DNA from: Pseudomonas sp. R-28-1W-6
GTDB lineage: Bacteria > Pseudomonadota > Gammaproteobacteria > Pseudomonadales > Pseudomonadaceae
Assembly: GCF_009799925.1 (NCBI RefSeq)
Contig: NZ_WELK01000003.1
Span: forward strand, 368,417 to 432,416
Direction of reading: 5' to 3'
Length of the DNA: 64,000 nt
Every line of letters starts with the position of its first letter. Positions within the stretch are counted from its first letter, which is position 1. Of this stretch, positions 8,787 to 26,448 are shown piece by piece. The notes under the pieces were generated by a model, which was given only the letters and a program-made list of their open reading frames with translations, did no database searches and had not been told where the DNA came from. The translations under genes and the position numbers were made by a program.

Positions 8787-9434
8787 ATGGTCCTGCGCTC
8801 GCAAATCCTCGCCCACAAGCTCGAACTGCCGACGGCCGAACAGGCCCTGCCCGGTCGCGCCACACCGATGCCGGTGCCGGCCCAGCACTTCGTCAACGGC
8901 AACCCGCTCAAGCCGCCCTTCCCCGCCGGCATGCAGCAGGCGCTGTTCGCCCTCGGCTGTTTCTGGGGCGCCGAGCGGCGCTTCTGGCAGCAGCCGGGGG
9001 TGTGGAGCACGGCGGTCGGCTACGCCGGCGGGCATACGCCGAACCCGAGCTATGACGAAGTCTGCTCCGGCCTGACCGGGCATACCGAAGTGGTGCTGGT
9101 GGTGTTCGACCCGCGGCAGACCAGCTATGAGGCCCTGCTCAAAGTGTTCTGGGAGTCGCACAACCCGACCCAGGGCATGCGCCAGGGCAACGATGTCGGC
9201 ACCCAGTACCGCTCGGCCATCTACTGCAGCGACGCCGCCCAGCTGCAGGCCGCGCAGGTCAGCCAGGCGATGTTCCAGGGCCAGCTGGAAAAGGCCGGGT
9301 TCGGCCCGATCACCAGCGAGATCGCCGAGGCGCCGCCCTTCTACTATGCCGAGGCCTACCACCAGCAGTACCTGGCGAAGAACCCCGGCGGCTATTGCGG
9401 GTTGGGCGGCACCGGCGTGTGCCTGCCCGGCTGA
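8787..9434 (+). CDS. msrA: Peptide methionine sulfoxide reductase MsrA
   Basis: MsrA (215 residues) reduces methionine-S-sulfoxide in proteins using thioredoxin. The catalytic motif GCFWG lies at residues 57-61 with nucleophilic Cys58. The recycling cysteines are in the C-terminal [11 protein letters not shown] segment. The family signatures TGHTEVV and GTQYRS are also present. Length is normal for the gamma-proteobacterial form with an N-terminal extension. It follows dipA by 92 bp, probably with its own promoter. Confidence 0.97.
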   Translation: MVLRSQILAHKLELPTAEQALPGRATPMPVPAQHFVNGNPLKPPFPAGMQQALFALGCFWGAERRFWQQPGVWSTAVGYAGGHTPNPSYDEVCSGLTGHTEVVLVVFDPRQTSYEALLKVFWESHNPTQGMRQGNDVGTQYRSAIYCSDAAQLQAAQVSQAMFQGQLEKAGFGPITSEIAEAPPFYYAEAYHQQYLAKNPGGYCGLGGTGVCLPG

Positions 9435-9534
9435 GACCGACGACAAAAGCGCTTACACTTACCGGCAGCCTGCTGGCGACGCGCGCCACGCTGGGCCACT
9501 CATAACAAAAAGGAGCCCGTGCCCACGGCCAGCC

Positions 9535-10590
9535 ATGCACAGCCCGCGCTTTTCCGATATCCACGAGATCCCGCCGAAGGCCTTCAGCCCGGCTGCCCTG
9601 ACCCTGCAGCTAGCCCCCTGGCTGCTGATCGGCGCGGCGCTCTGGGGTGGCCTGCCGCTGTGGATCGCCGTAGTCTGCGGCGCCATTCTCAGTCTCGGCC
9701 TGCTGCCCGCGCTGGCCACCGCGACCCACTGGCCGGCGCTGATGCAGCCGCGCCCGGCAACTGCGACGACACCCGACTGGCTGCCGCCGCTGGCCGCCGA
9801 CCTCAGCGCCCAGAGCGCCACCCAGGTGCAGCAGCTCGAACGGCTGCAGCACCAGCTGCACGCCCATGATGCCGCCCAGCAACAGCATTGGCAGCAGCTG
9901 AGCGAACAACTGGCGCAGCAGCGCACCCAGGCCATGCACCTGCTGGCGCCCATCCAGGCCGCCGCGCGCGATACCCAGGGGGCGCCCCCCGGCAGCGAGG
10001 CGGCACTCGCCAGCCTGGCGCACAGCCTGCAGCAAACCCGCGACCTGGCCGGCGAACTGGCCAGCCAGATGCGCCAGGTCACCAGCCAGGCCGAGGCGAT
10101 CCTGCGCGCCAGCGATGACATGGACTCGATTGCCAAGCAGACCAACCTGCTGGCCCTGAACGCCGCCATCGAGGCGGCGCGAGCGGGCGACAGCGGACGC
10201 GGCTTCGCCGTGGTCGCCGACGAGGTACGCGCCCTGTCCAGCCGCTCGGCCGACTTCTCCCAGGAGATCCGCCGCACCGTGCTCGGCATGCGCGACGACC
10301 TGCAGCGCGCCGACCAGCACGCCTGCGGCCTGGCCGAGGCCGATCAGTCGGCCGTCGAGGACGCCCGCCTGCAGATTGCCGGACACATCGCCCTGCTCGC
10401 CGAGCAGCACAGCCAGGCCATGGGCGCCACCGCTCGGCTGGAGGAACTGCTACAGGCAACAGCAGCCCAGGCCAACGCCATCAGCCTGCCGCCACTGGAT
10501 ACCCGCGCCATGGCCGAGTTGCAGCAACATGGCCAGGCACTCGGGCAACTGGCCGAGCAGTTGCAGCTACGGGCGACGGCTGAGCAATAA
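9535..10590 (+). CDS. Methyl-accepting chemotaxis-like protein without a periplasmic domain
   Basis: The protein has 351 residues. Two closely spaced hydrophobic segments (about residues 20-60) are followed by a helical region with Gln/His-rich coiled coil. The conserved chemoreceptor tip follows ([34 protein letters not shown]; Asn209 is in the tip). The tip normally binds CheW and CheA. There is no room for a periplasmic ligand domain and no obvious HAMP, so any input must come from the membrane or cytoplasm. The start is uncertain: AAGGAG at 9510-9515 lies about 19 nt before this ATG and is better spaced for a GTG in another frame. Sensory role unknown. Confidence 0.82.
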   Translation: MHSPRFSDIHEIPPKAFSPAALTLQLAPWLLIGAALWGGLPLWIAVVCGAILSLGLLPALATATHWPALMQPRPATATTPDWLPPLAADLSAQSATQVQQLERLQHQLHAHDAAQQQHWQQLSEQLAQQRTQAMHLLAPIQAAARDTQGAPPGSEAALASLAHSLQQTRDLAGELASQMRQVTSQAEAILRASDDMDSIAKQTNLLALNAAIEAARAGDSGRGFAVVADEVRALSSRSADFSQEIRRTVLGMRDDLQRADQHACGLAEADQSAVEDARLQIAGHIALLAEQHSQAMGATARLEELLQATAAQANAISLPPLDTRAMAELQQHGQALGQLAEQLQLRATAEQ

Positions 10591-10634
10591 CCCGCAGACG
10601 GGACAGATTCACGTCCCGCCAAGAGCCTGCTCCA

Positions 10635-10696
10635 GTAGGGTGCGCCGCGCGCACCATCGGCATCGCGCAGACCCCGGTGCGCACGGCGCACCCTAC
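10635..10696. repeat. Paired 21-bp dyad (REP-like), copy 1
   Basis: Inverted 21-bp units at 10635-10655 and 10676-10696 (20 of 21 pairs) are separated by 20 nt. Each unit is itself dyad-symmetric around a GTGCGC...GCGCAC core. It lies between two convergent genes. The same unit recurs at 16036-16098 and 36829-36889. Confidence 0.8.
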
Positions 10697-10789
10697 GAAA
10701 GCTGCACCCAGCAAGCCTTTCAGGGTGGGAGCGCATCGCTTAACCACCAGGCGGCCCGGAGCGAACCAGAGCCATTCCCGAACAACCTC

Positions 10790-12439
<1,650 letters not shown>

Positions 12440-12464
12440 GGGTGGCTCCTGCGTTATTCTTGTT

Positions 12465-12517
12465 ATGCAATTTTTTGCATACTAGGCAGCACTGGCCGAC
12501 CATGCAACTTTTTGCAT
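12465..12517. promoter_or_regulatory. Two PadR-type operator palindromes
   Basis: ATGCAATTTTTTGCAT (12465-12480) and ATGCAACTTTTTGCAT (12502-12517) are near-identical dyads with ATGCAA/TTGCAT arms and 4-nt centres, spaced 37 bp centre to centre. They fill the gap between the divergent flavoenzyme and padR genes. PadR regulators usually bind A/T-rich ATG...CAT dyads and repress themselves and a divergent gene. Confidence 0.75.
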
Positions 12518-12565
12518 AATCCGTATACTGCGGCACACCCCAACAGCAGTCGGTAAAACCCGCCC

Positions 12566-13102
12566 ATGTCGCTCAAGCACGCCATCCTCATCCTCCTAGA
12601 AAGCGAACCGGGCAGCGGCTACGACCTGCTCAAGCGCTTCAAGGATGGCCTCGGCTACTTCTGGAACGCCAAGCACCAGCAGGTCTACCTGGAACTGAAG
12701 AAGCTCAGTGAAGCCGGCTGGCTGGCGTTCGAGGCCGAGGCCCAGGACACCCGCCCGGACAAGAAGATCTACCGCCTCACCCCGAGCGGCCACGCCGAGC
12801 TGCTGCGCTGGCTGGACGAGCCGGTGCAGCCGAACAAGATCAACGATGCGCTGCTGGTCAAGCTGTATGCCGGCGCGCATACCTCGCTGGACAACCTGCG
12901 CGAGGAAATGCAGCGTCACGTGGCCGTGCACCGCAAGACCCTGGACAGCCTGCTGCACATCGAACGCGACTACCAGGCCTTGGCCGAGGAGCAACGCCAG
13001 GCGCTGCGCCTGCCCTACCTGACCCTGCGCCGCGGCATCCTCGGCGAGCAGTCGTGGCTGGCCTGGGCGGACGAAGTCGTGCAGGAACTGGAGCGCGGCT
13101 GA
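12566..13102 (+). CDS. PadR-family transcriptional regulator
   Basis: The 178-residue protein opens with the PadR winged-helix signature (MSLKHAILILLESEPGSGYDLLKRF...FWNAKHQQVYLELKKLSEAGWL) and has a PadR C-terminal alpha-helical dimerisation region (about 95-178). Length and layout fit the AphA/VirR-like subgroup with a C-terminal domain. Its position beside twin ATGCAA...TTGCAT palindromes and a divergent flavoenzyme makes local autoregulation and repression of that gene likely. The ligand is unknown. Confidence 0.92.
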   Translation: MSLKHAILILLESEPGSGYDLLKRFKDGLGYFWNAKHQQVYLELKKLSEAGWLAFEAEAQDTRPDKKIYRLTPSGHAELLRWLDEPVQPNKINDALLVKLYAGAHTSLDNLREEMQRHVAVHRKTLDSLLHIERDYQALAEEQRQALRLPYLTLRRGILGEQSWLAWADEVVQELERG

Positions 13103-13202
13103 GCGCCCTTGCTGCTCAGGCAGGCAGACGCGGTTTAACCCGGATGTCGCAGGGGGCGCCGGCTCTTTTGTCAGCCCTGATGGTCCGCCCGCCCCACCGG
13201 AC

Positions 13203-14042
13203 CTACTTCTCCTCGATCAGCCAGTCCAGCCGCCAGTCGCCCTTGCTCTGCGCCAGCTTGCCCGCCAGCCAGGGCAGCAGCTGTTTCAGCTCCTCTTCCA
13301 GGCCCCATGGCGGGTTGGCGATGGCCAGGCCGGAGCCGGAAAGGCGGCTGGCGTCGTCCGGGCTGTGGACGAACAGTTCGACGCGCAGCAGCTTGGGCGC
13401 GCTGGATTTCTCCAGGCCCTGGTAGAAGCGCTTGAGCTGGCGCTCGTCCTTGATCGGGTACCAGATCGCCACCACCGTCTGGCGCATGCGGGCGATGGTT
13501 TCGTTCAGCGCGGTGACGCAACGCTCCAGTTCGTCGGCCTTCTCGAACGGCGGGTCGATCAGCAGCAGGGCGCGCTTTTCCGCCACCGGCAGCAGGGCGC
13601 GCGGCACGTGCCAGCCTTCGCCCAGGTGCACGGCCACGCGGCGGTCGCCCTTCATGTTGTCCTTCAGCAGCTGGCCGTCCTGCGGGTGCTTCTCGTTGAG
13701 CAGCACGCGGTCCTGCATGCGCGTCAGCTGGCGCGCCAGCTCGGGCGAGCCGGGGTAGTAGCGCAGCTGGTCGTCCGGGTTGAGCGCGTGCAGCACGCCG
13801 AAGTAGTCGGCGGTCAGTTCGGGCAGGTCCGGCGCCTCCCACAGGCGGGCGATGCCGTCCAGCCATTCGCCGGTGCGGCTGGCCTCATCGCCCTTGAGGT
13901 CGTACAGACCGACGCCGGCATGGCTGTCGAGGCAGACGAACGGCGCCTCCTTGCGTGACAGCAGGGCGATGATCCGGCTCAGGGTGATGTGCTTGAGCAC
14001 ATCGGCGTGGTTGCCGGCATGGAAGGCGTGACGGTAGTTCAT
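13203..14042 (-). CDS. rlmJ: 23S rRNA (adenine(2030)-N6)-methyltransferase RlmJ
   Basis: The protein (279 residues) begins MNYRHAFHAGNHADVLKH, the characteristic RlmJ/YhiR start. It carries the SAM-dependent N6-adenine methyltransferase catalytic motif DPPF at 163-166. A second family signature, IANPPWGLEEE, lies near residue 250. RlmJ methylates A2030 of 23S rRNA. An upstream in-frame ATG ten codons earlier was rejected because homologues start at MNYRHAFHAG. It is convergent with padR and divergent from the acyl-CoA dehydrogenase. Confidence 0.94.
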   Translation of the reverse strand: MNYRHAFHAGNHADVLKHITLSRIIALLSRKEAPFVCLDSHAGVGLYDLKGDEASRTGEWLDGIARLWEAPDLPELTADYFGVLHALNPDDQLRYYPGSPELARQLTRMQDRVLLNEKHPQDGQLLKDNMKGDRRVAVHLGEGWHVPRALLPVAEKRALLLIDPPFEKADELERCVTALNETIARMRQTVVAIWYPIKDERQLKRFYQGLEKSSAPKLLRVELFVHSPDDASRLSGSGLAIANPPWGLEEELKQLLPWLAGKLAQSKGDWRLDWLIEEK

Positions 14043-14215
14043 GGGGTCTTCATCTGTGGGTAGGCGTTGCAAGCAGCGGATTGTAGCCCGGATGGCCGGC
14101 GCGCCGCATGGCCTGGCAGCGGCCGGGTTCTACCGCTTTATCACGCCTGTGTATCTTGCTAGGCAGCCTTCATTCACCGACCTAGACTCCAGCCATTCCC
14201 CTGGAGGCACGCCCC

Positions 14216-16018
14216 ATGTCCGAGACCCTGCTCAGTTCCCGCAACCTGGCCTTCGAACTCTACGAGGTGCTGGACGCCGAAGCCCTGACCCGGCGCGAGC
14301 GTTTCGCCGAGCACAACCGCGAGACCTTCGACGCGGCCATCGGCACCGCCCGCGGCATCGCCGAGGAGCTGTTCGCCCCGCACAACCGCAAGAACGACGA
14401 GCACGAGCCGCAGTACGTGGACGGCGCCGCGGTGCTGATCCCGGAAGTGGCGCCAGCGCTCAAGGCCTTCCACGAGGCCGGCTTCCTCAACGCCACCCGC
14501 GACTTCGAGCACGGCGGCATGCAGCTGCCCAACCTGCTGTCGCAGGCCTGTTTCGCCCACTTCCAGGCGGCCAACATCGCCACCAGCTCCTACTCGATGC
14601 TGACCATGGGCGTGGCCAACCTGATCGAAGCCTTCGGCAATGACGAGCAGAAGCGCAAGTACCTGCAGCCGATCATCGACGGCCGCTTCTTCGGCACCAT
14701 GGCCCTGACCGAGCCGCACGCCGGCTCCTCGCTGTCGGACATCCGCACCAAGGCCGAGCCGCACGCGGACGGCAGCTACCGGATCAAGGGCAACAAGATC
14801 TTCATCTCCGGCGGCGACCAGCCGATTTCGGAGAACATCGTGCACATGGTGCTGGCCAAGCTGCCGGACGCCCCGCCCGGGGTGAAGGGCATCAGCCTGT
14901 TCATCGTGCCCAAGTTCCTGGTCAACGACGACGGCAGCCTGGGCAAGCGCAACGACGCTCTGCTGGCCGGTCTGTTCCATAAGATGGGCTGGCGCGGCAC
15001 CACCTCCACCGCGCTGAACTTCGGCGATAACGACGACTGCATCGGCTATCTGGTGGGCAAGCCTCACCACGGCCTGGCCTACATGTTCCAGATGATGAAC
15101 GAGGCGCGCATCGGCGTCGGCATGGGCGCCATCATGCTCGGCTATGCCGGCTACCTGTACTCGCTGGACTACGCGCGCAACCGTCCGCAGGGCCGCCACC
15201 CGGATGGCAAGGACCCGACCTCCAAGCAGGTGTCGATCATCGAGCACGCCGACGTGCGGCGCATGCTGCTGACCCAGAAGGCCTATGTCGAAGGCGCCTT
15301 CGACCTCGGCCTGTACGCCGCCCGGCTGTTCGACGACACCGAGACCCTGGAGACCGAGGAACAGCGCAAGACCGCCCTGGAACTGCTCGACCTGCTCACC
15401 CCGATCGTCAAATCCTGGCCGTCGGAGTTCTGCCTGAAGGCCAACGAGCTAGCGATCCAGATCCTCGGCGGCCACGGCTACACCCGCGAATACCCGGTGG
15501 AGCAGTACTATCGCGACAACCGCCTGAATCCGATCCACGAAGGCACCCACGGCATCCAGTCGCTCGACCTGCTCGGGCGCAAGGTCTCGATGAACGGCGG
15601 CGCCGCGCTCAAGCAGCTGCTCAAGCTGATCCACGGCACCTGCCAGCGCGCCAGCCAGTACGACTCGCTGACCGCCCTGCGCCAGCCGCTCGAGCAACTG
15701 CTGGCCCGTCTGCAAACGGTGACCCTGGCCCTGCTCGGCGACCTGATGGCCGGCAAGGTCAACCAGGGCCTGGCCAACTCGGCGCTGTACCTCAAGGTGT
15801 TCGGCCACACAGTGATCGGCTGGCGCTGGCTGGAACAGGCGATCCGCGCCGAGGAAGGCCTGACGCGCGGCAACGCCGCCGACGCCGACTTCTACCAGGG
15901 CAAGCTGCAGGCCGCGCGCTACTTCCTGACCTGGGAAGTGCCGGGCTGCCACCACGACCTGGCCATCCTCGAGGCCCGCGACGACACCTGCCTGGGCATG
16001 CACGACGCCTGGTTCTAA
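14216..16018 (+). CDS. Acyl-CoA dehydrogenase (long, DmdC-like with C-terminal extension)
   Basis: At 600 residues this is longer than classical acyl-CoA dehydrogenases and fits the subgroup with a DUF4974/Acyl-CoA_dh_C-like extension that includes DmdC. Visible signatures are TEPHAGSSLSDI for the FAD/substrate region, EFCLKANELAIQILGGHGYTRE, and NPIHEGTHGIQSLDLLGRK, in which Glu442 is the probable catalytic base. The substrate is not inferable; medium/long-chain or methylthio acyl-CoA are both possible. CTGGAGG precedes the ATG. From memory the P. aeruginosa counterpart is PA5020. Confidence 0.93.
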   Translation: MSETLLSSRNLAFELYEVLDAEALTRRERFAEHNRETFDAAIGTARGIAEELFAPHNRKNDEHEPQYVDGAAVLIPEVAPALKAFHEAGFLNATRDFEHGGMQLPNLLSQACFAHFQAANIATSSYSMLTMGVANLIEAFGNDEQKRKYLQPIIDGRFFGTMALTEPHAGSSLSDIRTKAEPHADGSYRIKGNKIFISGGDQPISENIVHMVLAKLPDAPPGVKGISLFIVPKFLVNDDGSLGKRNDALLAGLFHKMGWRGTTSTALNFGDNDDCIGYLVGKPHHGLAYMFQMMNEARIGVGMGAIMLGYAGYLYSLDYARNRPQGRHPDGKDPTSKQVSIIEHADVRRMLLTQKAYVEGAFDLGLYAARLFDDTETLETEEQRKTALELLDLLTPIVKSWPSEFCLKANELAIQILGGHGYTREYPVEQYYRDNRLNPIHEGTHGIQSLDLLGRKVSMNGGAALKQLLKLIHGTCQRASQYDSLTALRQPLEQLLARLQTVTLALLGDLMAGKVNQGLANSALYLKVFGHTVIGWRWLEQAIRAEEGLTRGNAADADFYQGKLQAARYFLTWEVPGCHHDLAILEARDDTCLGMHDAWF

Positions 16019-16035
16019 GCGTCGCTACGAACCGC

Positions 16036-16098
16036 GTAGGGTGCGCCGTGTGCACCATGGCCTTGTGCATAACCCCGGGTGCGCCCGGCGCACCCTAG
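16036..16098. repeat. Paired 21-bp dyad (REP-like), copy 2
   Basis: This is a diverged copy of the dyad at 10635-10696, with inverted units starting GTAGGGTGCGCC and ending GGCGCACCCTA around a 20-nt centre. It lies just after the acyl-CoA dehydrogenase stop. Confidence 0.75.
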
Positions 16099-16170
16099 GG
16101 ATCTTGCCAAGCCCACGAAGCCACCCACCCGCCGCCAAAGGCATCGGCTAACCATCTGATTTATCTGGCA

Positions 16171-16204
16171 AGAAAAGCCCCGCCCAGGCGGGGCTTTTCT
16201 TTTG
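16171..16204 (+). terminator. Rho-independent terminator after acyl-CoA dehydrogenase
   Basis: The stem AGAAAAGCCCCGCC / GGCGGGGCTTTTCT has a short CA loop and is followed by TTT. It is strong and nearly symmetric, and isolates the dehydrogenase from the downstream antiporter. Confidence 0.9.
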
Positions 16205-16288
16205 ACAGCCCGGCAAAGCCACGGGTTAGAATCCGGCATGACCTCTGCATAGCAGCGGCGCCCCCGCCCTTTCGCCCGGAGTACGCCC

Positions 16289-18037
<1,749 letters not shown>

Positions 18038-18131
18038 GCACTTGTCCGGCAATCGGCAGCCGCGCACGCCACGCGACTGCCGGCCTGGCATATCATTAGC
18101 CGCATCATTTCCCGAGCCGCCCGAAGCGACC

Positions 18132-23039
<4,908 letters not shown>

Positions 23040-23064
23040 TGCCAGCCCGAGCGAACATGGTTTA

Positions 23065-23119
23065 TCGGTTAAACCGAATAAGCATATAAACCTATCCAAA
23101 CATTCTTAGACTATCTAAG
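23065..23119. promoter_or_regulatory. Two palindromes upstream of the SLC13-type permease
   Basis: TCGGTT-A-AACCGA (23065-23077) and CTTAGA-CTA-TCTAAG (23105-23119) are both perfect short dyads in the AT-rich stretch between selO and the permease. No T-run follows, so they are not terminators. They are operator-like by form only. Confidence 0.4.
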
Positions 23120-23204
23120 CGAAGGCCATTATCTTTTCGCCCCTGTGCGGCTGCCTGATGCCTGCCCGATACCTCATACGAGATTCACACGCTTAAGGAA
23201 GCCC

Positions 23205-24995
23205 ATGTCCTGGGACTCGCTACCGCTTATTTTCGTCGCCGCCCTGCTGGTCTGGCTGCTGGTTTCCTTCGTGCGCGAGAAATGGAGTCCGGACGTGGTC
23301 GCGGCAATCGCCGTGGCCGCCCTGCTGGTGGCGCAGATCCTCACCCCCGGTGAAGTACTCGGCGTACTGAGCAACTCGGCGCCGGCCACCATCGCCTGCA
23401 TGTTCGTGCTGTCCGCGGCGCTGGAGCGCACCGGCTGCATCGATGCCCTGGGCAACTGGCTCGGCGACCTGGTCGGCAATAACCCGGTGCGCATGCTGGC
23501 CGGCCTGATGCTCACCGCGCTGATCATCTCGGCCTTCCTCAATAACACCCCGGTGGTGGCCATCCTCACGCCAGTGGCCATCGCCCTGGCCAAGCGCGCC
23601 AATGGCTCGCCCTCCAAGCTGCTGATCCCGCTGTCCTTCGCCACCGTACTGGGCGGCATGCTGACCATGATCGGCACCTCGACCAACATCCTGGTCGACG
23701 GCGTGGCACGCAAGGCCGGCCTGGAGCCCTTCGGCATGTTCGAGATCACCCCGGCGGCACTGGTGTTCTGCGTGGTCGGCTTCGTCTACCTGATGCTGTT
23801 CAGCGACCGCCTGCTGCCGAATCGCGACACCCTGTCCAAGCAGCTGCGGCCGGACCTGGGTCGTACCTTCATGACCGAATTGCTGGTGCCGCACGACTCG
23901 CCGGTGATCGGCAAGAGCCTCAGCGAAGCCCACCTCAACGGCGGCAGCGGTTTGCAGGTGCTGAAAATTTTCCGTGACCAGCAGGAACTGACCGAACCGG
24001 CCGCCGAGACCCTGTTGCAATCCGGCGACCTGCTGGTCCTGCACGGCCAGGTCAAGGACATGGTCGACATGCGCGAGAGCAATCGCCTGACCTTCAACCG
24101 CGGCGAAGCCTTCGAGACCGTCAGCAGCCATGACGTGATCCTCGCCGAGGCCATAGTCGGGCGCGGCTCGCGCTACAGCCACCGGCCGATGCGTGACCTC
24201 GACCTGACGGCGCGCTACGGCATCGCCGTGCTCGCCGTGCATCGCCAGGACGAGAACATCCAGGGCAACCTCGACGAGCTGCAGCTGCAGTTCGGCGACG
24301 TGATGCTGGTCGAAGGCACTCCCGCACAGATCAAGCGTTTCGCCGACAACGGCGAGCTGATCAGCCTCAACACCGTGCAGGAGCGCGCCTACCGCCGCGA
24401 CAAGGCGCCCATCGCGATTATCGCCACCCTGGCCGTGATGCTGCTGGCCGCCTTCGAACTGATGCCCATCGAGGGCCTGGCGATGATCGCCTGCGCCGTG
24501 GTGATCGCCACCCGCTGCCTAGATATCGAGGACGCCTACAAGGCGGTGGACTGGAAGATCCTCAGCCTGATCTTCGGCATGCTGGCCATCAGCATCGCCA
24601 TGGCCAAGGTCGGCCTGATCGACCTGATCGTCAGCCACACCATGATGGCCATTCCCAATGCCAGCCCGTTGCTGGTGCTCGGCTTCGTCTACCTGCTGAC
24701 CACTGTCCTCACCGAGATCCTCTCCAACAACGCGGTGGCGGTGCTGGTCACCCCGGTAGCGATCGGCATCGCCCAGAGCCTGGGCCTCGACCCGCGCCCC
24801 TTTGTGGTCGCGGTGATGTTCGCCGCCAGCGTCAGCTTCGCCACCCCGATCGGCTACCAGACCAACACCTTCGTCTACAACGCCGGCGGCTACCGTTTCA
24901 GCGATTTCATGCGCATCGGCATCCCGCTGAACATCCTCATGGTCGGCGTCGCCATGCTGGTGATTCCGCTGATCTGGCCGCTCAACCCGGCATAA
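23205..24995 (+). CDS. SLC13/DASS-type permease with two TrkA_C (RCK_C) domains
   Basis: This is a 596-residue transporter. Hydrophobic segments at about 5-205 and 400-596 flank a soluble insert (about 215-390) with two RCK_C-like units (LQVLKIFRDQQEL..., IAVLAVHRQDENI...). Conserved loops ISAFLNNTPVVAILTP and TEILSNNAVAVLVTPVA, with SNN-type motifs in each half, match the DASS/CitMHS arsenite-permease-like fold. Substrate is probably an inorganic or dicarboxylate anion; this is not resolvable from sequence. AAGGA precedes the ATG at MSWDSLPL. From memory the P. aeruginosa counterpart is PA5024. Confidence 0.9.
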   Translation: MSWDSLPLIFVAALLVWLLVSFVREKWSPDVVAAIAVAALLVAQILTPGEVLGVLSNSAPATIACMFVLSAALERTGCIDALGNWLGDLVGNNPVRMLAGLMLTALIISAFLNNTPVVAILTPVAIALAKRANGSPSKLLIPLSFATVLGGMLTMIGTSTNILVDGVARKAGLEPFGMFEITPAALVFCVVGFVYLMLFSDRLLPNRDTLSKQLRPDLGRTFMTELLVPHDSPVIGKSLSEAHLNGGSGLQVLKIFRDQQELTEPAAETLLQSGDLLVLHGQVKDMVDMRESNRLTFNRGEAFETVSSHDVILAEAIVGRGSRYSHRPMRDLDLTARYGIAVLAVHRQDENIQGNLDELQLQFGDVMLVEGTPAQIKRFADNGELISLNTVQERAYRRDKAPIAIIATLAVMLLAAFELMPIEGLAMIACAVVIATRCLDIEDAYKAVDWKILSLIFGMLAISIAMAKVGLIDLIVSHTMMAIPNASPLLVLGFVYLLTTVLTEILSNNAVAVLVTPVAIGIAQSLGLDPRPFVVAVMFAASVSFATPIGYQTNTFVYNAGGYRFSDFMRIGIPLNILMVGVAMLVIPLIWPLNPA

Positions 24996-25111
24996 CTCCT
25001 AGCGAAAACGATCTAGCCCAAAGCCCGTTTCATTGCTCCAGCGCATTGACCGGGCCTTGCCGCCTTCTCCATGCTGCGAACCTTCCAATCTGCCCCTGAA
25101 GGAACGCTTGC

Positions 25112-26389
25112 ATGAAACTGGAAACCCTGGCCATCCACGCCGGTTACAGCCCTGACCCGACCACCAAGGCGGTGGCGGTACCGATCTATCAGACCAGCTC
25201 CTTCGCCTTCGACGACACCCAGCACGGCGCCGACCTGTTCGACCTGAAGGTCGCCGGCAACATCTACTCGCGCATCATGAACCCGACCAACGCCGTGCTC
25301 GAAGAGCGCGTGGCGGCGCTGGAAGGTGGCATCGGCGCGCTGGCCGTGGCCTCCGGCATGGCGGCCATCACCTACGCGATCCAGACCGTGGCCGAAGCCG
25401 GCGACAACATCGTCTCGGTGGCCAAGCTCTATGGCGGCACCTACAACCTGCTGGCCCACACCCTGCCGCGCTTCGGCATCCAGACCCGCTTCGCCGCCCA
25501 CGACGACATCGCCGCCCTGGAGGCGCTGATCGACGAGCGGACCAAGGCGGTGTTCTGCGAATCCATCGGCAACCCGGCCGGCAACATCGTCGACCTGGCA
25601 GCCCTGGCCGCCGCCGCGCACCGCCATGGCGTGCCGCTGATCGTCGACAACACCGTGGCCACGCCGATCCTCTGTCGGCCGTTCGAGCACGGCGCCGACA
25701 TCGTCGTGCACTCGCTGACCAAGTACATCGGCGGCCACGGCACCAGCATCGGCGGCATAGTCGTCGACTCCGGCAAGTTCCCCTGGGCCGAGCACAAGGC
25801 GCGCTTCCCGCTGCTCAACACCCCGGACCCGTCCTACCACGGCGTGACCTACACGGACGTTTTTGGTGCGGCCGCCTTTATCGGCCGCTGCCGCGTGGTG
25901 CCGCTGCGCAACACCGGCGCGGCGCTGTCGCCGTTCAACGCCTTCCTCATCCTGCAAGGCCTGGAGACCCTGGCCCTGCGCATGGAGCGCCACTGCGAGA
26001 ACGCCCTGAAGGTGGCGCACTACCTGCAGAACCACCCGCAGGTGGCCTGGGTGAAGTATGCCGGCCTGCCGGACCACCCGGAGCATGAGCTGGCCCTGCG
26101 CTACACCGGCGGCAAGCCGGCCTCGATCCTCTCGTTCGGCATCAAGGGCGGCCAGGAAGCCGGCGCGCGCTTCATCGATGCCCTGCAGCTGGTGGTGCGC
26201 CTGGTGAATATCGGCGACGCCAAGTCGCTGGCCTGCCACCCGGCCTCCACCACCCACCGCCAGCTCAACGACGCGGAGCTGGAACGCGCCGGGGTGCCGC
26301 GCGACATGGTGCGCCTGTCGATCGGCATCGAGCACAGCGACGACATCCTCGCCGACCTGGCCCAGGCGCTGGAGGCTGCGGCGAGCTGA
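25112..26389 (+). CDS. metY: O-acetylhomoserine sulfhydrylase / O-succinylhomoserine sulfhydrylase (MetY)
   Basis: MetY (425 residues) is a PLP enzyme that makes homocysteine from O-acylhomoserine and sulfide in direct methionine synthesis. The sequence shows the Cys/Met-metabolism PLP family pattern: YSRIMNPTN phosphate-binding region, [15 protein letters not shown], and the PLP lysine in [11 protein letters not shown] (Lys204). The 425-residue length and the [15 protein letters not shown] segment fit MetY rather than the shorter MetB/MetZ. AAGGA lies upstream of the ATG. No S-box or other methionine riboswitch is apparent in the 116-bp leader. Confidence 0.95.
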   Translation: MKLETLAIHAGYSPDPTTKAVAVPIYQTSSFAFDDTQHGADLFDLKVAGNIYSRIMNPTNAVLEERVAALEGGIGALAVASGMAAITYAIQTVAEAGDNIVSVAKLYGGTYNLLAHTLPRFGIQTRFAAHDDIAALEALIDERTKAVFCESIGNPAGNIVDLAALAAAAHRHGVPLIVDNTVATPILCRPFEHGADIVVHSLTKYIGGHGTSIGGIVVDSGKFPWAEHKARFPLLNTPDPSYHGVTYTDVFGAAAFIGRCRVVPLRNTGAALSPFNAFLILQGLETLALRMERHCENALKVAHYLQNHPQVAWVKYAGLPDHPEHELALRYTGGKPASILSFGIKGGQEAGARFIDALQLVVRLVNIGDAKSLACHPASTTHRQLNDAELERAGVPRDMVRLSIGIEHSDDILADLAQALEAAAS

Positions 26390-26410
26390 TCGCCCTTGAT
26401 ATCCGCGCAA

Positions 26411-26446
26411 GCGACTCCAGATTAGGCATACCGCCTCTGGAGTCGC
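26411..26446 (+). promoter_or_regulatory. Hairpin that sequesters the trxC ribosome-binding site
   Basis: GCGACTCCAGA (26411-26421) and TCTGGAGTCGC (26436-26446) form a perfect 11-bp stem with a 14-nt loop, ending 2 nt before the trxC ATG (26449). The SD GGAG (26439-26442) lies in the 3' arm, so the folded RNA would hide it. No T-run follows, so it is not a terminator. Translational control is inferred. Confidence 0.6.
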
Positions 26447-26448
26447 CC

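Noticed and set aside
12465..12517. Terminator for the divergent PadR region
   Set aside because: The ATGCAA...TTGCAT dyads are short and lie between two divergent starts, so operator function fits better.
24996..25111. Methionine or SAM riboswitch in the metY leader
   Set aside because: The leader is only 116 bp and shows no recognisable S-box or SAM-II/SAM-V core.
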